A stretch of DNA of 64,000 nt from Filosporella fistucella (lineage: Eukaryota > Ascomycota > Leotiomycetes > Helotiales), in contig JAQJZZ010000012.1 of the NCBI GenBank assembly GCA_030077755.1, forward strand, positions 744,001-808,000. The letters are read 5' to 3'. The notes beneath the pieces are model-generated. The model had not been told where the DNA came from and searched no databases. It was given only the letters and a program-made list of their open reading frames with translations. Position numbers and translations under genes: made by a program. Below, one piece after another: positions 32,672 through 45,600 of the stretch; positions within the stretch are counted from its first letter, which is position 1, and each line of letters begins with the position of its first letter.

Positions 32672-35600
32672 ATGACAGAGGACTCGCCCCGACACCACCA
32701 CTCGAAACGCGCGAGGGGCCAAAAAGGGGAGCTTGCTTTCGTCCAGCATGATAGACTTTCCAGCTCTGATGGTAACGACCGTACTCGTCCTATCTCACCT
32801 GATGTCAACCTCGATCCACTGCTGACGTGGAAGCGATCAGATGAAAGCAGTTCGGAAGAGAGTCCTGGGTTGAATCTCCCCAGCCCTCCTCAAGTCTTGG
32901 AAAAAATCGGTATCACTGAGTTACTCGAGCAAGACAGCCGCCCTACTTTCATTCTTGATCTTCAAGCTCCAGAAAAGGAGATTGAAGGTCGTTTAAATGT
33001 TGTCTGGGTCAACAAAAGTCTAAAATTCTTTGAGTTTGTACAGTTTTACCCCAGTGTTTTCATTTATTAACTTTTGCTAGTACACTACGACAAGTTGTTT
33101 GTGCTGATACATTCTATCCACCCACGCCTGGATTGTCACCAGCGGAGGAAAGTATCGCAACTGCTGAATATGACTTCAAAGAATGGGCAACGAGCTCACC
33201 CGACTTCGATCACTCTACCGATGGCTTTCTCCCACGCCATGCTTTCCGTGGTCTCTTCTGGTCCAGTGTGACGCTTCGAAAGCGGTGGCGTGTGATTAGT
33301 GCATCTCAAGTACCAAATCAGCGTAAGAAGAGTCATGGTACTCCACGAACTCGAAGATCGGGTTCCAATCAATCATCGGCTTCGAATTCTACGGTGAGAA
33401 GTATCAAATCCGAAGACAGTGGTCTGGACAATCCTGTCTTTGAGGAGTCGGATCTCTCAAAGCAATTGGCAGATAGCGAGAGTAAATTCAAAGTATTAAC
33501 GGAGTTGAACCCCGTTGGCATGTACTATCTCTCTCCAGATGGCAATATTCTGTATTGCAATGATACATGTAAGTGGGACCCCACTTGATGACCATCCAGA
33601 GTTGAAGCGAAGTAGGGTATGAGATAACAGGCCATCCGCGGGGTCTTGAAGGGGAGATGTGAGTCTCGAACCATTTCGAGAAATGAGTTACTCATCTATA
33701 GTCTAGGTCATTCATGAATGTCATCTCCGAGTTGAGCCATCCCAAAATCACAGAAGAATGGGAGAATTTGACCACGAAACGAGGACGGAGAACATTCGAA
33801 CTACGTTTGAGAAACCCGTGGATTGATGATCGAACAGGAGAAGCGAAGCAAAAATGGATTTTGGCTTCTTGCGACCAGGAATTTGATGAAGAAGGCAACC
33901 TAAAGACCATCATGGGGTGCATGTGGGTGAACTTTGTGATTTACCTTTCAACGACTAAACTTTTATAGAACAGATATTAGTGCCCAAAAACACGCCGAGG
34001 AAGATGCTGTGAACAGAGCCAACCTCGTGGAAAAGCTCGCACTGCAGACGCAAGAAGCCGCAAGGCACGAGAGGAATTTCCAACAAATGGCAGAGCTTGC
34101 CCCATGTGGTAAGTATTAAAATGCCGTTTGAGTTGCACATACTGACCAAGCAGGCATGTTCACATTCGATCCTGCGGGTAAAGTTACTTGGGCGAATGAG
34201 CAGTGTAAGTGCCTAAACACTTATCAGCCTGCCTAGATATTGCGCAAGTGGACTAACTTCTCGTAGGGTATGAGATGACAGGGCATTCAAGAAACCCGGA
34301 AGAGCATTATCCTATGTCCATTCTAAACTCGATCGATCAGAAAGATAGAGTGGCTTTCCAGGTTGAGTGGGAGAGATTGACAGCTAGGAAAGAAGAAGTC
34401 AACCTTGAGTATGCCTCCCCAGCCCGTTCAGTCACAGAGCATATTTGACTCTCATCCAGGTTACGTCTTAAGAAGCCTTGGATCAGAGAGGCAAGCCAAG
34501 AATCTGGAGGTGACGCTAGGTGGATACTATTCCTTGCTATTCCCCAACTCGACCAAGATGGGCATCTCACCACAGTATTCGGCTGCACGACTGATATCTC
34601 TGGCTTCAAGTTTGCTGAACACATTCAAATGCTCAGCAGAATGCAAGCAGAAGAGGCCAAAAAACAGCAAGAGTCATTTATTGATATGACATCGTGAGTT
34701 GTTCCGCCCTATGTCCCTTCACTGCTGAACTCCTAGCCACGAAATGAGAAATCCACTCTCTGCCATAATGCTTTGCGCAGACGGTATCGCCACTGCGGTA
34801 TTAGAATTCCAGGCAACAAAAGTAAAGACGGAAGATATGTCGCAAGAACTGCTGGAGAGTAACTTGGATGCAGCCCAAACTATCGTTTTATGCGCGCAAC
34901 ATCAAAAACGAATCATTGACGATGTTCTGACTTTGTCGAAATTGAATTCAACCCTGTTGCACGTCACACCGGTTCAGGTGCAACTTGAGTCGACGGTACG
35001 GCGTACACTGAAAATGTTCGAGAGTGAGATACAGGCGCACAATATCAATCTGACGTTCGAGGTTGATAAATCGTACGAAGATGCTGAGGTGAACTATGTG
35101 TTTTGCGATCCTGTTCGAATTACTCAAGTCTTCATCAATCTCCTAACAAATGTAGGTCCTTTATATCCTCGAATGATATGTGCTGATGTGTTGCAGGCTA
35201 TCAAATTCACTCGCGCTGAAGAAAGACGAGATATTTCGGTCAGTCTTGGAGCATCCACCTCGAGGTCGCCGAAACACATATATCCTGAAATTCAATGGTT
35301 CCCTTCGAAAGAGTCGAATTCGCTACAAGATCTGACACTTGGAGCTGACTGGGGCACTGGTCAACAAGTGTACCTTTATCTTGCTGTGAGGGATACTGGG
35401 AGAGGTCTTTCGGAAGATGAAAAGACTCGACTGTTCCATCGATTTAGTCAGGCCAGTCCAAAAACACATGTGAGTATGTTCGAGGTTCGCTGCTAGCAGT
35501 GGACTGACACATGATAGGTACAATATGGTGGCTCAGGCTTGGGATTATTTATATCAAGAGAGCTTACAGAACTCCAAGGCGGGGAAATAGGAGTTGTCTC

Positions 35601-36215
35601 AGCTGAGCGGGTTGGGAGTAAGTAGTTGCTAAACTAGATATCTTTGCATAACTAATACCCTCAGGTACATTTGCTTTCTATATCAAAGCCCGGAAGGCGA
35701 TAGGGGTGATTGCCGACTTGCCCAACGGTATGAATGTAACCCCAACTAAGTTCCCATCAATCACGGATCCGTTGCGGCCACGGCCCAATTACCACATCCT
35801 CCTAGTCGAGGACAATTTGATCAACCAGAAGGTATTGTCTAAACAACTACGGAGTACGGGATGTGTTGTACACGTCGCAAATCATGGCGGCGAGGCCCTC
35901 GATTTCCTGGCCAAAACCACGCTATGGAACTCGACGGATAGTCCAACGGACGAGAACGCACGCATGGAGTTGTCGCTTATTCTGATGGATCTTGAAATGC
36001 CTATTATGGACGGACTTGCCTGCACCCGCCGTATTCGCGATTTGGAGAGAGAAGGGAGGGTGAGACATGTACCTATCATCGCAGTCACCGCAAACACGAG
36101 ATTAGAGCAAATGGAGGTTGCTATGGAAGCCGGAATGGACGACATTGTCGCCAAGCCCTTTCAAATTCCAGAGCTGATGCAGAAGATGGATCACCAAATG
36201 AGCCAATTGCAATAA
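32672..36215 (+). CDS. hybrid histidine kinase (PAS-PAS-HisKA-HATPase-receiver)
   Basis: There are twelve exons: 32672-33033, 33081-33568, 33616-33658, 33707-33922, 33969-34108, 34154-34204, 34267-34408, 34460-34693, 34737-35151, 35197-35469, 35518-35617 and 35665-36215. They encode 1004 residues. Two PAS-type repeats are recognisable by the parallel phrases CNDTWYEITGHPRG and ANEQWYEMTGHSRN; each W is split by an intron at the same place, so they look like an internal duplication. The H-box is SHEMRNPLSAI with the phosphorylated His near residue 560. The N-box is FINLLTNAIKFT, and the ATP-lid motifs are RDTGRGLSEDE and GGSGLGLFIS. The receiver has LLVEDNLINQKVL, the phospho-acceptor Asp near 930 (LILMDLEMPIMDG) and the conserved Lys in VAKPF. 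No membrane helix is seen, so this is a cytosolic sensor feeding a phosphorelay to HOG- or Skn7-type outputs. The signal is unknown. Confidence 0.9.
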
Positions 36216-36696
36216 GATTCTAACATCCAATTTTCTATCTGTGTTATAGATGCTCTCTCACTTGAAGCTGCTTCGTTGGTCGAATTAGTATAGTGCACCT
36301 CCGTTCGGCACCGAACACGCTCCTCGGGTCTCTGAACTACACAGGATTCTGGACGTGCGGATCATCATATGGTCTGAATTTCGGACCAGTTCGCTTTTCA
36401 CAATGAATAGATTCGGAGATCGGAAATTATAGAGCTGTCAATGACTCTAGGTCATTAGAAGTAGAATACTCTAATTTATTAATCTTGCACATAGAACACC
36501 ACTCAAGCCAGTTCAGGTCCCTCTAACCAAAATTTGGACCATGAATTAGGCTACATGTAACGTAACACTTCCAACCTACAATTGATCTGAGAATACTCAG
36601 GACGCAACCACTCTTCAGGAAACCGCACCTGCACCAGAATGTAAACAAGATGCATGGACTTCAGAAATGAATACCAAACCAGTCCCGCTGCGACAA
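36216..36696. other. convergent intergenic region
   Basis: The spacer between the 3' ends of the kinase and the siderophore-type transporter; no gene is seen. Confidence 0.4.
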
Positions 36697-38493
36697 CTAC
36701 ACGACATAGCCCTTGTTCTGTTTGACGCCCTTGACGTTCATGTTCTTCCATGCAACCATTGCTGCCAATCCCAAGGCCCAAGTTGTCGCCCCAGTGATCA
36801 GTAAGAGACGCCATGTATCTCCGTATGCATGTTGAATTGCCAACCGCGTAGGTGATCCCCATTCATAAGAGAGCTGCTCCGTAATATCACCGTATATCGT
36901 GGTAAGATTTCCTTGACTTTCGGGCGGAAGATACAAGGCTAGCTTCTCAGGAAAGGTGCCTTGCCAGATGGCCGAAGAAATCGTGTAGCCAACAGCACTG
37001 CCGATGTAACAGAACAGATTCAACAAAGCAATGCTGATAGCAAAGTACTGCTGTGCAGCAGCGGCCGCTAAGATGCCGATCTCAACCGTAAGCATCAGTA
37101 TTCCGAACCCAAAGTTGACGAAAATGTTGCACATTGCAATATACCCGACGTATTGATCGGGTTGGCGGAAATGGATCAGTAGACCTGTACCAAAGACAAT
37201 CAAAGGCAAGCCAAAGTAAATGCTTACAGGCTTGTAACGTCCTGTGTACGAAATTATTGCTCCGGCAGCAATATTCGCGATGACTTGTATGACCGTACTA
37301 GATTGTACTACGTAACTTGCTTGAGTCACGCTCAGGCCATTGACAACTTGCAGGAATGAGCTGAAGTAGGCATTCCAGCACATGATACTCGCAAAGAGTG
37401 TGAATCCCACCATACATGTTCCGAGCACCGTACGATCCCGAAGAATTGCCCATGGGGTAAGGGAGACTCGAGCGAAGAATCGTTCCCACACAACGAAGGC
37501 AGCAATGAGCAAGACGCCGAAGACAAGAAAGCAGATAATGAGGGGGGATTTCCAACCCTTGGCTTCTGTGGTGTAAAGATTGAATGGCAGGAGAAAGAAA
37601 GCAAAACCGGTTGAGATGAGCAATAGTCCAACAACGTCAAACTCGTGAAGGTAGTATACCACCGATTGGCCTGCTGTCCGGCCACTGTTTATTTTCGCTG
37701 GGATAATGCCAGCTTTCTTGGCTTTCTGGTAGTGAAACATAAACAGACCAAAGAGCGGAAGGGCGACGCCAGGAACCAAGATGCTTTCCATTCCAAAGGC
37801 CCAACGCCAGCCGACACCGTCTAAGAAAGATGTAGAGATTGGACCTGCAAGCCATGATGTAATCAAGTACGGCGAGTTGAGTAAAGCTTGCATAAGACCT
37901 CGATTGCGAAGTGAGGAAGTATCGGCAATGAACACGCTCAGACAATATCCAAGGCCATTGACACCAACAGTATAAAAGACTTGCGATGCAGCGTAAGCCT
38001 CGACGCCGTTACACGAAGCCGCCATGATGAGGCCTATAGTGGCACATCCTACACAAAGTAGGAAACCATGGGGTCGCCCGAAGATGTCGAGGATTTTCGC
38101 AACGCAAAGGTTCGTGACGCCGCCTATTACCTGGCTCAGGACACTGGTGGTAGGGATGAGTGAGTGTGCCGCAAAATCAGAAGTGACATATGGAAGTAAT
38201 GCGCCGCTGACTCCGGTCACAATGCCTTGGGCAAAGTACACGAACCAGATGGAAATGTAGGCTGCGATCAAGGGTTTCAAAGACCAGGCGATGGTGATTG
38301 CCTCAGCTTTTTGAACGCCTGGTTGGAAGTTGGTATCGATAGAATCGTCGTTGGGTGCATTGCCGTGAATGACACCTACACTGTGTTTGGTATCCGAGTC
38401 TGAACTCTGTTCAGAGTAATGCACCGTGCTGATTTCTTTGGTGTCATTTGTGACTGCGGGGAAGTCTGCCGCCGGGGAGTCGTTGGGGGCCAT
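36697..38493 (-). CDS. MFS siderophore-type transporter (SIT/ARN family)
   Basis: A single exon of 598 residues. An acidic/polar N-terminal tail of about 75 residues (with DSDTKHSVGVIHG) precedes IAAYISIWFVYFAQGIVTGV, the first of about 14 helices. Family features are the loop VAKILDIFGRPHGFLLCVGC (D-x-F-G-R-x-x-G/A in the helix 2-3 loop), a long central loop (KAKKAGIIPAKINS), an aromatic extracellular loop and a late extension LPPESQGNLTTIYGDITEQL before the last helix, as in Sit1/Arn/Mir proteins. These carriers take up ferric siderophores by proton symport at the plasma membrane. Its place at the edge of an isocyanide cluster suggests that it might carry the isocyanide metallophore or its metal complex. 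That link is inferred from position only. Confidence 0.85.
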   Translation of the reverse strand: MAPNDSPAADFPAVTNDTKEISTVHYSEQSSDSDTKHSVGVIHGNAPNDDSIDTNFQPGVQKAEAITIAWSLKPLIAAYISIWFVYFAQGIVTGVSGALLPYVTSDFAAHSLIPTTSVLSQVIGGVTNLCVAKILDIFGRPHGFLLCVGCATIGLIMAASCNGVEAYAASQVFYTVGVNGLGYCLSVFIADTSSLRNRGLMQALLNSPYLITSWLAGPISTSFLDGVGWRWAFGMESILVPGVALPLFGLFMFHYQKAKKAGIIPAKINSGRTAGQSVVYYLHEFDVVGLLLISTGFAFFLLPFNLYTTEAKGWKSPLIICFLVFGVLLIAAFVVWERFFARVSLTPWAILRDRTVLGTCMVGFTLFASIMCWNAYFSSFLQVVNGLSVTQASYVVQSSTVIQVIANIAAGAIISYTGRYKPVSIYFGLPLIVFGTGLLIHFRQPDQYVGYIAMCNIFVNFGFGILMLTVEIGILAAAAAQQYFAISIALLNLFCYIGSAVGYTISSAIWQGTFPEKLALYLPPESQGNLTTIYGDITEQLSYEWGSPTRLAIQHAYGDTWRLLLITGATTWALGLAAMVAWKNMNVKGVKQNKGYVV

Positions 38494-39355
38494 TTCTATG
38501 AGAGTCCTTAGGCTAGTCGATATTGTGTTGTTCTTGCTCTTCTTCTATTGTTGTCAGTGATGATGATGTAGTTGCTACTCAAGGAAGGGTAACCTACCTC
38601 GAAAGAGACAAGCAGAGAGCCAGATAACGAAAGTCGAAGGGGGTGAAGGGAACGATGAAAGAGAAGAGAAGGGAACCAAGGGAGAGATAGGTAGGGAAGA
38701 GAGCAGTAGGGCGAGACAGTGCGAGACGGCAAGACAATGAATTCACTACCTAATATCACCTGCACCCACCGTCAAATTTTATTTCAGTTGTAAAGTCGAT
38801 ATGAGTGGGAAACATGCGCCCCCAAATTGAGAACGTTTGCACCTGATATCAACGGAGCCTAATTGGCGAATCAGTGGGTTGTTCGCAATTAATGTTGGCC
38901 CGCTCAAAATCGCCTCGAATCTGCTCAAATATGGGCATGGCAACAACGCTAACCTATCGGAATAGCCTCAAATTCCACGGTCCACGGGCGGGATACTCTA
39001 GACCGCGCCATTTAAGTGCACGGGACAACGCCAGCTTCAAGTTACTTTATGATTGTCATAAATCAGTATCAGAGATTGGGCACCAGGTAATTCGGTAAGG
39101 TAAGGTATGTATGGGATGGTCTCGTAGCCAGTTCGCTTCTTATTATGCTCGCTTACACAGGCGGTGGAAGCAAGTTCTACAATTTGGCCAGCAAACGAAG
39201 AGCAATAAACTTGCTTGATGAATTGAAGTCTCCATTGTTATACTCCTGTGATATTGTAGGCAGATCTTTGTATAACTCATAATTGACTCTGTTCAATTTT
39301 CATGTCCATTTACAGAGGTGGAGTTCCAGACCACAGTATTCTTTCCCTCTAAATC
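38494..39355. other. intergenic between two minus-strand transporters
   Basis: Contains the promoter of the siderophore-type transporter. There is a purine-rich (GA-rich) stretch at about 38630-38730, just upstream of its start. No gene. Confidence 0.4.
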
Positions 39356-41303
39356 TCATGCTTTCCCGACTTCAACAGTTTCCTGGGCTACCTCAGCCTT
39401 TTCTACTCTCTCGATATCGTTCTTTTCACCCACATCTTGCGAGGTTTCGGCATCAACATCTTTTTTGTCCTTCTCTTTTATGTTTTTCCAATCGACTCCA
39501 AGAGTTCCGACCGTTGCAATACACAGCAGGATAAGGGCAACCAAGAATGCCTGACAAAGAGAGTCCCTGTATGCAATCCTGATGGCCGCTAACGTTTCGG
39601 GGTTCTGTGTCAGAGTCGTGATTTCTGTTGCACCTGTCTTGACAACCTGAGCTGGGTCGATACCTGTGATATTCTGGAGTTTCTGTGCAAGCTTGTTCGC
39701 CCAAAGGTTTTGAGCTACACTGACAAAGACAGCACCACCAAAGTTCTCACTGAAGCAAAGCAGGGCTATGCCACTAGGTATATCGATGTTCTTTGAGCCA
39801 GCTTGAACAGCTACTATAGCTTGCTGTAAGCCAAGTCCAATACCAACGCCATAGAGGATCTGGTATCCTACCAGTTTACTTGTTGAAGTATGAATATCCC
39901 ATGTGTAGATCAGTCCAGCACCAGCCGTTCCCAGCGTTATCGGGGCAAACATCAGGGGATGGTAATAGCCGGTCTTGCTACAGATCCAGCCACCAGTCAT
40001 AATGCTCCCGATGATACTGATCATGAACGGTAGAAGATCAATCCCAGACTGTACTGCAGACGCCCCGCGGATCACCTGAAACCAGATCGGAATGAAGTAT
40101 GCCATGACGAAGAACGAGGCACTGACGCAGAAAGAGTACAGAGCAGCGCATGCTGTATGTCGTGATGTCACGGCTTTCACGTTGAGAGTTGCATTGTCCC
40201 CCATGAAAGGTTGTACTATTGCAAATCCGACAAGTAGAATACCGAATACCACTAAGAGGGCAATGATTCGACCATCACTCCATTCGTATGCTGTTCCTCC
40301 CCATTGAAGTGCCAATAAGAGGCATATGATTGATGGAGCGAACAGGATCGTCCCGAGCGGATCAAATCGGATAATGTACTCTTGCCAGGTTTTGGCCTCT
40401 TTGGGTGCTGACTTGGGAGGATGAAGGAAGAAGATGAGGATGAAGATTGTGAACCCGCCAAGAGGTCTGTTTGGTGTTAGAAACGTTTATACTGATAGAA
40501 GAGAGGAATATGAAGCAAATGAGTGCTGACAATCCCAGAACCTTTCACATCTGGGCATGCTGGCTGACTTACAAATTGATATAGAAGCACCATCTCCAAG
40601 ATACCTTTTCGGTCAAGACACCGCCTAACAATGGACCAATTATGCTTGCCACACCATAGACAGCGGTAATAAATCCAATGAAAAGACCCCGCCGAGCGAG
40701 TGGCACAACCATTGATATGGTCGTAAGTGCGCCGGTGAAAACCCCAGAGGCACCAAATCCAGAGATTGCTCGGCCGGCAATGAGTGCAGCTGAGGTAGGA
40801 GCAACTGCAGAGATCAAGGATCCAATTTCGAACAGCAAGACACAAGCAATGAACAGCCATTTCATACTCAAGAAGCTGTAGAGACGTCCAAAGAATAGCT
40901 GGAATCCAGAGACAAAGAGCAAGTAAGCAGATCCGTACCAGCCTACGTCTCCCAGGGATTGGAAGTGGTCTGTGATCCTAGGTATGGCTGTGGCAATGAT
41001 CGTATTGTCTATGGCAATACAGAAATTCGTCAGTTGAAGACTGACGACGATCATGGCCAGTTTTAGTCCTGTAGCATATGCCGTTTCATTGTCTTCGCCG
41101 GACTTTGAATCTTCAATTTGATCCTTGATGGTTCGATCATCACTTTTAGATATTTCTGTATTTTGTTTAGCCTCGGCTTTTCATTGATCTTGCCCATGGA
41201 GCTGACCGTCGACGTCGTTCGAATTGTTGGAAGCAGTGCTTTCTCCGTTCTCTTTATCAACTTCAACCGGGAGCTTTTCGTCCATAGTATTATTGGTAGA
41301 CAT
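39356..41303 (-). CDS. MFS multidrug exporter (DHA14 family)
   Basis: There are three exons: 41207-41303, 40573-41155 and 39356-40466, giving 596 residues. The first intron (51 bases, GTCAGC..GGCTAAAC..ACAG) removes an in-frame TGA, and the join gives DVD-E-ISKSDD. The second intron splits a Leu in FYIN-L-PLGG. Family motifs are [18 protein letters not shown] (helix 1), [21 protein letters not shown] (motif A region), [20 protein letters not shown] (motif C region) and the [13 protein letters not shown] boundary. The acidic C-terminal tail is polar. Such pumps export small molecules from the cytosol and are common in biosynthetic clusters. It lies beside the NRPS-like gene in the proposed isocyanide cluster and is the likely exporter. 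Confidence 0.9.
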
Positions 41304-42668
41304 GGTGATTTGGCACATTGGTCTGGTGAGTTTTGTCAATCTGAATGTTGAAGCAGAGACCGGACAGACACGTTGGTATGTGGGAATACTACTAATGGCT
41401 TTGCAAGCCTTGGGAGGTCGAATTATTGCTCAGGCTCTTTTGTTCGACTCCATTACAGTTACAAATGACAGTTTCTTTCTCTAGCCGCTAATCACAGCCA
41501 GACAATTTCTTGGTGTCTCAAAGAGTCCATTCCTGTTGCAGATTCTTTTTCTTGCATGCATATTTAGACTTCGTATGACTAGAGACAATGCACTCCACTC
41601 CACTTCTGTATCTTTGCGAACTAGTCAATGGCGCCATTAAGCAGATTTGAAGAGCGGCAAGAGCAACTTTGAACATACGATTCGACTCTTTCAAAAGCCT
41701 CTACTATCTCTCAAGTCTTGGACATTGTGATAAGAAAATTCAAACGCGCGTTCGAGCAAGTTTTACCATGCATAGGAGCGGACTTAATTGAAGTTAACTA
41801 GGTGTAGCTGTAGGTAGAATCAATTTAGAACATTGCTATCAAGATAGCCAGCCACGCTGCAGTGGTCTGGAATTCTATCGTCCATCAGCGCAGTATGATA
41901 AGTGACGGTAAGCACGGCAACGGATATCTTTGCTGAATCTAGCTGGGAGCCGATGAGAGAATTTGAGGCAGAAGTGAGTAAGTGATTTCACGCACGAGCG
42001 GGAATAGCATAAGCTCATATTCCACATTGGCTCATCCAGTAATTGAGTAGTTTTCTGTGTATGAGTATTAAAGAAGTGACAGGGAATCGGTCCATCCCGA
42101 ATGTTATATGCAGGTAGGAGTAGGTTGTGTCTGCAGGGTGCGGCATGCTGTAGGTGCAGGTGGGTATGGTAACATGGGGGCGGATCCTGCAAAGCGGCTA
42201 AGCCCGGAACGCTCCCGATTCCGTGTCTTAGGGTTCCCACGAGAGATATCAACAACCTGGGAAATTGAACCCACTCCAATGTTTAAGCTCTTTCGGTGTG
42301 GTTGCCAAACTTGTGGCCCTTCCCATTCCCAGCCTGCTCCTCTGCGTCTGGCGTGATATGACAGCTCGTGGGGGAAATGACTCAAGGTTATACAGCATCT
42401 GACAGTCCCAAGGGTTACAGTGGAAATCACTAGGTATAGAAGTGGAGTTATAGATCCCCGTGTCTTAGATATCATACAGTACCCTTGTAAAACCGAGAAT
42501 CACGAGTCCATATGGTAGTACCTCTTGATGTACGTGGTAATCCCACCACTTCAACACTATCACTGATGAAGAAAAGCCCAATTAAATATCAGTGCAAGTA
42601 AGGCTTGAAATTTGCGCATCTCAGCTGATCCAGTCAAATTCCTGTCTAACTAAGCTAAGGTTCTCAGG
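41304..42668. other. intergenic 1.4 kb
   Basis: The promoter of the DHA14 exporter and the 3' side of the NRPS-like gene. Overlapping short frames at 41875-42475 are unsupported. No repeat was recognised. Confidence 0.4.
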
Positions 42669-45600
42669 TTACCAGCCCGTGCCCTTTCTGATATCGAGAA
42701 GCTCGGCATACTTGGTGAAGTGTTCATCAGCCTGCAGCTTCATCAACTCCTCAGGCAAAGTTCCCAATTCGAGCTCCACGCCCCCATCTGCTCTCAGCGG
42801 ATGTACCAGCGAAAACCGGAATCGGCGATGCCCTCTCTCGATCTGTGGCCTCACCGCTTCTGGCCTGCCTCCCGCGAAAAGACCCTGGCCAAATGAAGAG
42901 AGATTTTCTTCCGGTTGCCACAAGATCATGTTTGAAATCATCTCATTCATGTGCTCAAGACCCATGTTCGCCGTCGCGGGTTTCGTGTAATCCTGCATAG
43001 ATCGTAGGAGGGTGAAGGCATCATGAACTAATGCAGTATTGACTCTCGCAATTGACTTACGGATCAAATATGCAACTCTGGCAAGACTTGTGCTTGGCGA
43101 GCACAACTCCTCCACAGGCATCACTGTCCTGCTCACAATAAGCATGCTTCCCGTGTAAGTCGACGGTAGCTGGGAGGAGAAGTAGAGCCTGCCGTCGATG
43201 GGAATCTCCAAAATAGACATTTCATCTGGTCCAAAAGTTTGGCCACGAACTTCCTTCGCCACCAGATATCGTGCTCTGATTGAGGTGCGCCATAGGAATG
43301 CTTGGACGATATCGCTGATTGAGGTAGTTTGCCCTTTGACTTCAGGATGTGAGTTGACGTCTTGTTTGAGCTTCTGCAGATTCTGACGTGAGATCAAGAA
43401 GAAAGTACTAGCCAAAGAACGATCAGATGGGGCCCTGGGCCATCTAGGCTGGCGTTGATAAATTGGCCTTGAATTTACAAGTGATCCATTCATAGAGCTC
43501 TTCTTGTTCTCGCCGTTGGGAGCTCCAATGGGTCCATTCGGTGGGAAGAATGGCAAAAAGTCCCATACAGTAGGATCGACCTCATGAACTGCTTTGGCAT
43601 ACCCCTCCTGCTGGTAAAGAATCTCGGGTAGACTGTGATTGAAGCTTTCTGGATCATACCAATCACATTTTGCCGCATGATCCCCTTGCATATATCTGCA
43701 GGATTCAGCCCAAACCTTGAGAGCTACCATGACGCCTAGACCATCAAAACAAGTATGGATGAAGTTTGCAGCTAGAATGCAACCCCCCTCCACAAAGTTG
43801 GCATGAGCAACCAAGACATCTGCAGGCATATCCGGGAAAGGATAGCAGTTAAGGACAGTTGTATCTGCAAAGAGCGAAGGGGCGAAGTTGGAGTCGCGCA
43901 TCTTTTGGAATGACGGGAGGACAGTTGTCATATCCTTATAAACCAGCTGCCTTGGGTTGGAAGTGGTTGCCAATGAAGGAGGTGGAATCGTGATGGCATA
44001 TTCTCCCTTTTTGAAGCCAAACTCGTGTTCTGAGGCATGAATCATCTTGCCGTCAAGTTCTGGCATGGTTTGAAAAGCACGGCAAAGACCATCTTGAAGA
44101 CCTTTGAAGGCATCCTGAAAGCTGGATCCTGGAGGCAGTGCAAAGAAGAAGGTGAAACCCATGTAATGGTTTGGATTTACTGCATCGAATGGATTCATTT
44201 TGAAGTAAGTCCTGCGCTTGTGTTCCCGTATTGCGATTTGAAGATCGTTTCCGTGTGTTGACCCCTCTGCCCCGTTCTGGAGAGACTTCTCAGTTTCATT
44301 AACCAAGCCGTCAGAACTTTCAACGTTGAGAGCATCTGTTGTTGACTTCTCTTGTTGTTGCAATATGCTAGCAAGCTGTGATGAAAACTTGGCGAGTGTT
44401 GGATTCGCATAAAGATGCCTCGGTGCAAGCTGTTCTTCCAGACCTGTAGCTCCTCGAATAATTCTTATGGCTTGGAAGACAAGAAGAGAATCGAGTCCCA
44501 GGTCAAAAACATCGTCATCTAGCGATGCAGTTTCAACTTCAGGGATTATCGATGCCAGAACTTTTCGTACAGATCCCAAAAGAGTTTCTTCTGAAGTCGT
44601 GTCTATGGTGATAACATCAAAATCCTCATTGATTGCTGCTGTGTCTCTTGTGGCATAGAAGCGATCAATGAATTCTGTGTAGAGTTCCAGAGTGCCACGC
44701 CGTTTGATCGTTGACTTGTCAGTGCGGATGAAAGGTTTGTCTAGCTCCGCAAAGGCAATGTAGTCTCTCTGCAGCCTTGTCTTTTGGAAGCCAGAGTTAT
44801 TCGCACGTTCCACAATCTCCCAAATGCTGTCGAAAAGTTCAACGTTTCTGTTTGAAGGGTCTTTCAATTCAATAAGCAATCCTGCCTGCGGTTTGCCGCT
44901 TCCAATGACCAGGCAGCCATTGATAGCAGGATGGGTTGTGATCAATGCCTCTATTTCTGAAGGCGCGATCTTGTATCCATTGGAAAGTACCACTGCATCA
45001 TCACTTCTTCCGCTGTAAGCAAAAAGATAAGGCTTTGAGGGATGCCGTTTGTAAAGATCTTTGAGGTTGACAGATTGCTGATCAGGGAAGGTATAGAAGA
45101 CGCCTTGGAACAAATCCCACTGAGACTGTCGGTGGACCCAATGCTCGTAGATACCCGGCTCAATCTCTTTGAACTCGAAACCAGCATGAGGATGAAACGC
45201 AAACCAATGCCAATCCTCTCGTTCAGGCCAAAGATTGCCCATGAATAGGCCTTCGGTAGTTCCTGTTAGGTTCATGACTCTGACGACATCGTTGACTTTT
45301 CTGACAATGCTCGGGCTCACGGGACCTAGATTCCACCAAGGATCAGCTTCACAATCATTGCGATGAGAATCCATACTGTGCTTACCACCGGATACGCAGA
45401 CGAATTTAGCAGAAGCAAATTTTGCCAAAACTGCTGGAGTCTCACCGAGCTCATCGGCAAGTGACGGTACCAGATGCCAGATATCGATTTTGGCATGATC
45501 AGCAACATTTTCCAACAGGGACATATTCGGAAGAACTCCGGCTGGACCTAAAACGCAGTGTAGTTTGAAGAAAGCGGGCACAACAATGTCCATGAGCATG

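Noticed and set aside
41156..41206. In-frame TGA read as a pseudogene mark in the DHA14 exporter
   Set aside because: It lies inside a credible intron with branch site GGCTAAAC and acceptor ACAG.
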